A DNA stretch of 64,000 bases from Blastomussa wellsi (taxonomy: Eukaryota; Cnidaria; Anthozoa; Scleractinia; Plerogyridae): assembly GCA_947652115.1 (NCBI GenBank), contig OX393562.1, forward strand, positions 32,237,821 to 32,301,820, in the 5' to 3' direction. Positions 61,401-64,000 of this stretch are shown piece after piece; the stretch's first letter is position 1; every line of letters starts with the position of its first letter. The notes under the pieces were generated by a model. It saw nothing but the letters and a program-made list of their open reading frames with translations, had not been told where the DNA came from and did no database searches. Both the position numbers and the translations under genes were made by a program.

Positions 61401-62380
61401 TTTACAAAGACTTCAGGCAATGCAAATCAGTTTGCAATGTCATGTCAGGAATAGACCCATGCCCCTTATGACTCGGTTGTGGAACAAACGATGCACAGTT
61501 TTCGTAACTTTTGAATGCTATAAACAGTCAAAATTTTAATAAAAGGAGAAGCGAAACATGCAATACGTTTTGAACTGGTGCAAAAGTTTTTTTCAGGGAA
61601 AAAATATTTTGGGGTTGGGTGCACTTTAACAAGGCCCCAATGTAGCAGCTGTCATTGTCAGCATATGCTAGATGAGTATCATCCGCATACATTCTAGGTT
61701 GCAAATTTGATAGACAATTGGGTAATAAGAGAAACAGCAAAGGCCCCAATCGGCTTCAGGAGCCCATGAGAAGGAGCCTCCATTCATACTTTGCCCTTGA
61801 GTCAACCCTGTCCCGTATCTTTTATTTTTAGAACAGTGAGCTCTCACATGATTGGCTATTACAAAAACACCCGCAAAAACCACAGTGGGAGGTACTGCTT
61901 CTGAAAATAAAAAAATACGGGACAGGGTTGACTCAGATGGTCAGTATGGGAGATGGACGCTCCTTCTCATGGGCTCCTGTCGGCTTGGTCTACGATGAGC
62001 CCTCCCCCCCCTCTCGCACATTTTAGCATGCAAGTACAGCATAACTGTAACACACATAATTTACAGTTTTAGTTGTTTGTTTTACTAGGAATCAGCCAGT
62101 TGATAATATCATTCCACAAAGCAGCAGAGAATCAGACGGTTCTCCACTGGCCAGGAGAAATCAAATAAGATATCTACAGAAACGGCTTATGATCTCCGTC
62201 ATTGGATTCACTGCTGATTTAGGTATGGCAATCAACTGGGCACCTTCTGGAGTTCTATGGTCAGGAAATCTTTCAATTGGATCTGTTGGACTTCTAGGGA
62301 CAATATCATCTATTTGCGAGCTATACAAATACTTCAAGCCTGCATCTGCCTTGCCTGACGAAGCTCTTGGTAGTATTTGA
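58474..62380 (+). CDS. PEX11G: Peroxisomal membrane protein PEX11-gamma, 3 coding exons
   Basis: Exons: 58474-58719, 60951-61186 and 62089-62380, with GT-AG borders and phases 0 and 2; 257 residues (human PEX11G is 241). PEX11 proteins shape and elongate the peroxisomal membrane before fission. Exon 1 codes MAAELAEFASVLETYRGREK and an ALSECRTVLRLFDDAAML block, exon 2 an IVRWTNLADIFFGLTFYPLE helix followed by HIAWARDKKLL and a membrane segment (LYCWIGSLIVCIARDLW), and exon 3 a basic linker and a final hydrophobic region (GVLWSGNLSIGSVGLLGTIS). FYPLEHIAWA and the WAPSGVLW..NL...VGLLGTISS block match the gamma subtype rather than alpha or beta. The start is the first ATG in the splice frame (CAACATGGCAGC). 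Poly(A) candidates ATAAAATAAAG lie near 62872. Both introns are loaded with inverted-repeat elements. Confidence 0.9.
58905..59131 (-). mobile_element. tRNA-derived SINE (family A, well kept)
   Basis: The minus strand starts GGGAGGCACGGTGGTCTAAT and includes the B box GGTTCGAGCCC (about 59070). The body is CTTGGGCAAGACACTTTACT, CACCCAGGTGTATAAATGGG, GCTGGGGGTAACCCTGCGAT and GGACTAGTATCCCATCC. It is the better copy of 16220-16425 and lies in PEX11C intron 1. Confidence 0.8.
59255..60305. mobile_element. Foldback element with about 410-bp arms, PEX11C intron 1
   Basis: 59255-59670 recurs inverted at about 59900-60305. Shared blocks include GGTGTA.ACAAAACCTGGACC at the ends, TTTCTGGCCCCCCTTCTGG, AATAAAGAAATTAATAAATT, CGCTACATTTCCGAGCTCAT and CCACTGACCAGTG. 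The loop is about 230 bp. The right arm contains a G run of about 13. Arms are diverged by indels, about 80% alike by eye. Confidence 0.75.
61291..61538. mobile_element. Foldback MITE, PEX11C intron 2
   Basis: AAAATTCTGACTATTTATAG...TTTGTTCCACGACCGAGTC...GGGTCTATTCCTGA at the left pairs with the right arm ending AGTCAAAATTTT. The arms are about 105 bp; the loop lies around ATGCATGTTTACAAAG. Confidence 0.75.
61615..61756 (-). pseudogene. LINE RT scrap, interrupted by a MITE
   Basis: The minus frame reads LGPLLFLLLPNCLSNLQPRM then YADDTHLAYADND, the polymerase core of a CR1-like LINE. At 61750-61756 it is cut by the next element; the LINE sequence resumes beyond 61986 (TCGGCTT duplicated). Confidence 0.65.
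61757..61979. mobile_element. 223-bp MITE with CAGGAGCCCAT ends and 7-bp duplication
   Basis: CAGGAGCCCATGAGAAGGAGC...GAGTCAACCCTGTCCCGTAT at the left pairs with the right arm ending GGGCTCCTG; the arms are about 75 bp. TCGGCTT directly flanks both ends (61750-61756 and 61980-61986). It is inserted inside a LINE RT scrap. Confidence 0.8.
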
Positions 62381-63100
62381 TGTCACAACTCGTTATATTT
62401 ACCTTCTATCAAACAGAACACTGCAGTGTTGCAATCAGCTAGCTTATTGAAATTCTGTAGGCAGTATAACTCTGACAAGAGCTTTTGGTGCAGTGTTGTG
62501 TCTATTTAAAATTATGTTTCCATGAAAAATTCCTCAAAACAATACAGAAAAGTTCTGGACAGTCAGGAAATTGTATTTGTCGGAAATGTCAGCTAATTTA
62601 ATAGTGACCAGGCAGTTGTTTCTTAACCAAGAACTAAACACTGATCGATAAACGGCAAGGTAAATGAGACGTTCATTTCACTTGTAAATATATGCTGGAA
62701 GCAAGACAGCTAGTTTAAAATAAAATATTTACTACATACATAAACTAACGTAAAAAAATGTATAATTTGCAAGAGAGTCAATGGAGGGTTTGTAGATGTA
62801 CTACTTTGCATGTAATTTTTATTACCGGTATTTTTGTATACCTGTTCAAATGTATCTGGTATCCAAGCTGATAAAATAAAGAAAATAGATAGAAAAAAGT
62901 GAGGTGCATTTTATAGCTGCAAAAGATAAGGAAGCAAGTTTGTTCTGTTGTTCTGGATTGTAGAGCCTTGTAGAGGTGATCTGTGGCACTGCATAAACTA
63001 CAGTGTAGTATGAAGTAGCAAGACAAGCTTCACCTCTCCCCAGCTGGAATGCTGTATGCCACTTTTCTGATTATGCTTCTCAAACTCATTCATAATTCAA
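62381..63100. other. 3' flank of PEX11C
   Basis: The 3' UTR continues to AATAAA-type signals at about 62717-62723 and 62871-62880. Nothing else is recognised. Confidence 0.45.
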
Positions 63101-63107
63101 GAAATCA

Positions 63108-63912
63108 CAACCATAACCATAGTTTGGAAAAGTGGTCTTAATTAGCAGATACTTTTAAAATTTTCTTTCTTCGTTTTCTCTGAAGTTGTAGTTTCATTTG
63201 AGACAAATTAAAACACTTGAGACCGTTTCATTGCATTTCCAAACACATCAAGGGTTCAATACAATACTACCCTGTACATCATATTTTTAATTCTCTTCTC
63301 TGTGATGAAACACTGTCTCTCGTGTTTGATCACACTTCCAAACACCAAGAACAGAGTTGAAAATACAAAGTGCAGTGGAGTATATTTGACAAACTTGGAG
63401 ATGTTTGAAAATGTGATGATGCTCTTGAATGTTTGATATATCTTCTACATCTGAGTAAAATGAAGGAATAAAATAATAAAAATCTAAACTGATCAGATTT
63501 CCAAACTATGGTCATGGTCCTAATTTCCTTTGTTTAAAAAGTAATATGTCAACACGAGAGACAGTGTTTCTTCACCAGGCATGTGACTAAGGGCTGGCGA
63601 ATGGGTAATTTCACTGGCTGAAAGAGAGCTTATCACTGGCTTAAATTTCATTAGAAAACAAAAGTTCAAATAATTTTAAAGGTACACTGGTAAAAAAGCC
63701 AGCTGAGTTTGTTAATGAGAAGGCCTTGCTATTTCTTAGCATTTTCAATTCTCTTCTCAGTGTTTGGAAAAATTATGTGATGAAACACTGTCTTGAGTGT
63801 TTGATAATGATCTCAATTGAAACTGAAACTACAGAGAAAACAGAAATAAAATTGTAAAAATCTATGCTAATTAAGATCACATTTCCAAACCATAGTTATG
63901 GTTCTGATACTC
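63108..63912. repeat. Nested inverted-repeat cluster
   Basis: About 63108-63240 (CCATAGTTTGGAAAAGTG, TCTTAATTAGCA, TTTTCTCTGAAGTTGTAG) recurs inverted at about 63765-63912. GATGAAACACTGTCTCTCGT at 63303 has an inverted mate at 63550-63572 and a direct mate at 63779. A third CCAAACTATGG phrase is at 63500. Confidence 0.65.
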
Positions 63913-64000
63913 TTTCAGTGCTTGAACCTGGAGCACTCAAATCCTGTGCAAAGTATGTTACTCTCACAGTACCTTTCTTCATCTAAGAGTATATTTATAA

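Overview
The window is nuclear DNA of an animal, most likely an anthozoan cnidarian such as a stony coral. Genes are split by introns with GT-AG borders, intron positions match vertebrate orthologues where these can be compared, and the space between exons is packed with Penelope, DIRS, BEL/Pao, Ty3/Gypsy and CR1-like elements, tRNA-derived SINEs and many short inverted-repeat elements. The species cannot be fixed from the sequence alone.

Five host loci are supported. (1) A short secreted TNF/C1q-fold protein, three coding exons, 10019-11153 (+). (2) Dihydrofolate reductase, 13134-21715 (+), with five of the six expected coding exons recognised. (3) An ANKRD34-like ankyrin protein with a long disordered tail in one coding exon, 27463-30165 (-). 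(4) A weak candidate 5' gene end, 32967-33221 (+). (5) PEX11C/PEX11-gamma, three coding exons, 58474-62380 (+). An isolated Ig-like exon may lie at 51865-51995 (-). The loci belong to unrelated pathways (folate reduction, peroxisome division, signalling, scaffold), as is usual for animal intergenic neighbours; no operon or cluster logic is visible.

Region by region: 1-2.3 kb holds the 5' part of a DIRS-type retrotransposon on the minus strand, next to the last exon of a MULE-like transposase gene whose 3' side carries a histone-type RNA stem-loop. 3.3-4.0 kb has two arrays with a 21-bp period. 4.6-6.1 kb has a Penelope 3' end with a hammerhead-like motif and a decayed DIRS-order reverse transcriptase. 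6.9-8.1 kb is a large foldback element, part of which recurs inverted downstream of the TNF-like gene. DHFR introns carry SINEs, foldback elements and a 1.1-kb element bounded by TTAA. 21.9-22.4 and 41.6-42.0 kb are two copies of a terminal-inverted-repeat element that encloses a tRNA-like Pol III promoter. 30.3-39.8 kb is gene-poor. 39.9-41.3 kb is a LINE. 44.2-51.4 kb is an apparently complete, very young BEL/Pao element. 55.3-58.2 kb is an internally deleted Ty3/Gypsy element. The PEX11C introns are filled with foldback elements and a LINE remnant.

The most unusual single observation is a 26-bp perfect palindrome at 34337-34362, flanked by a 7-bp direct repeat. It looks like an insertion made only of two abutting transposon ends; a 223-bp element with the same 11-bp end and the same length of target duplication sits at 61757-61979. 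All calls come from reading the sequence; no database search was possible.
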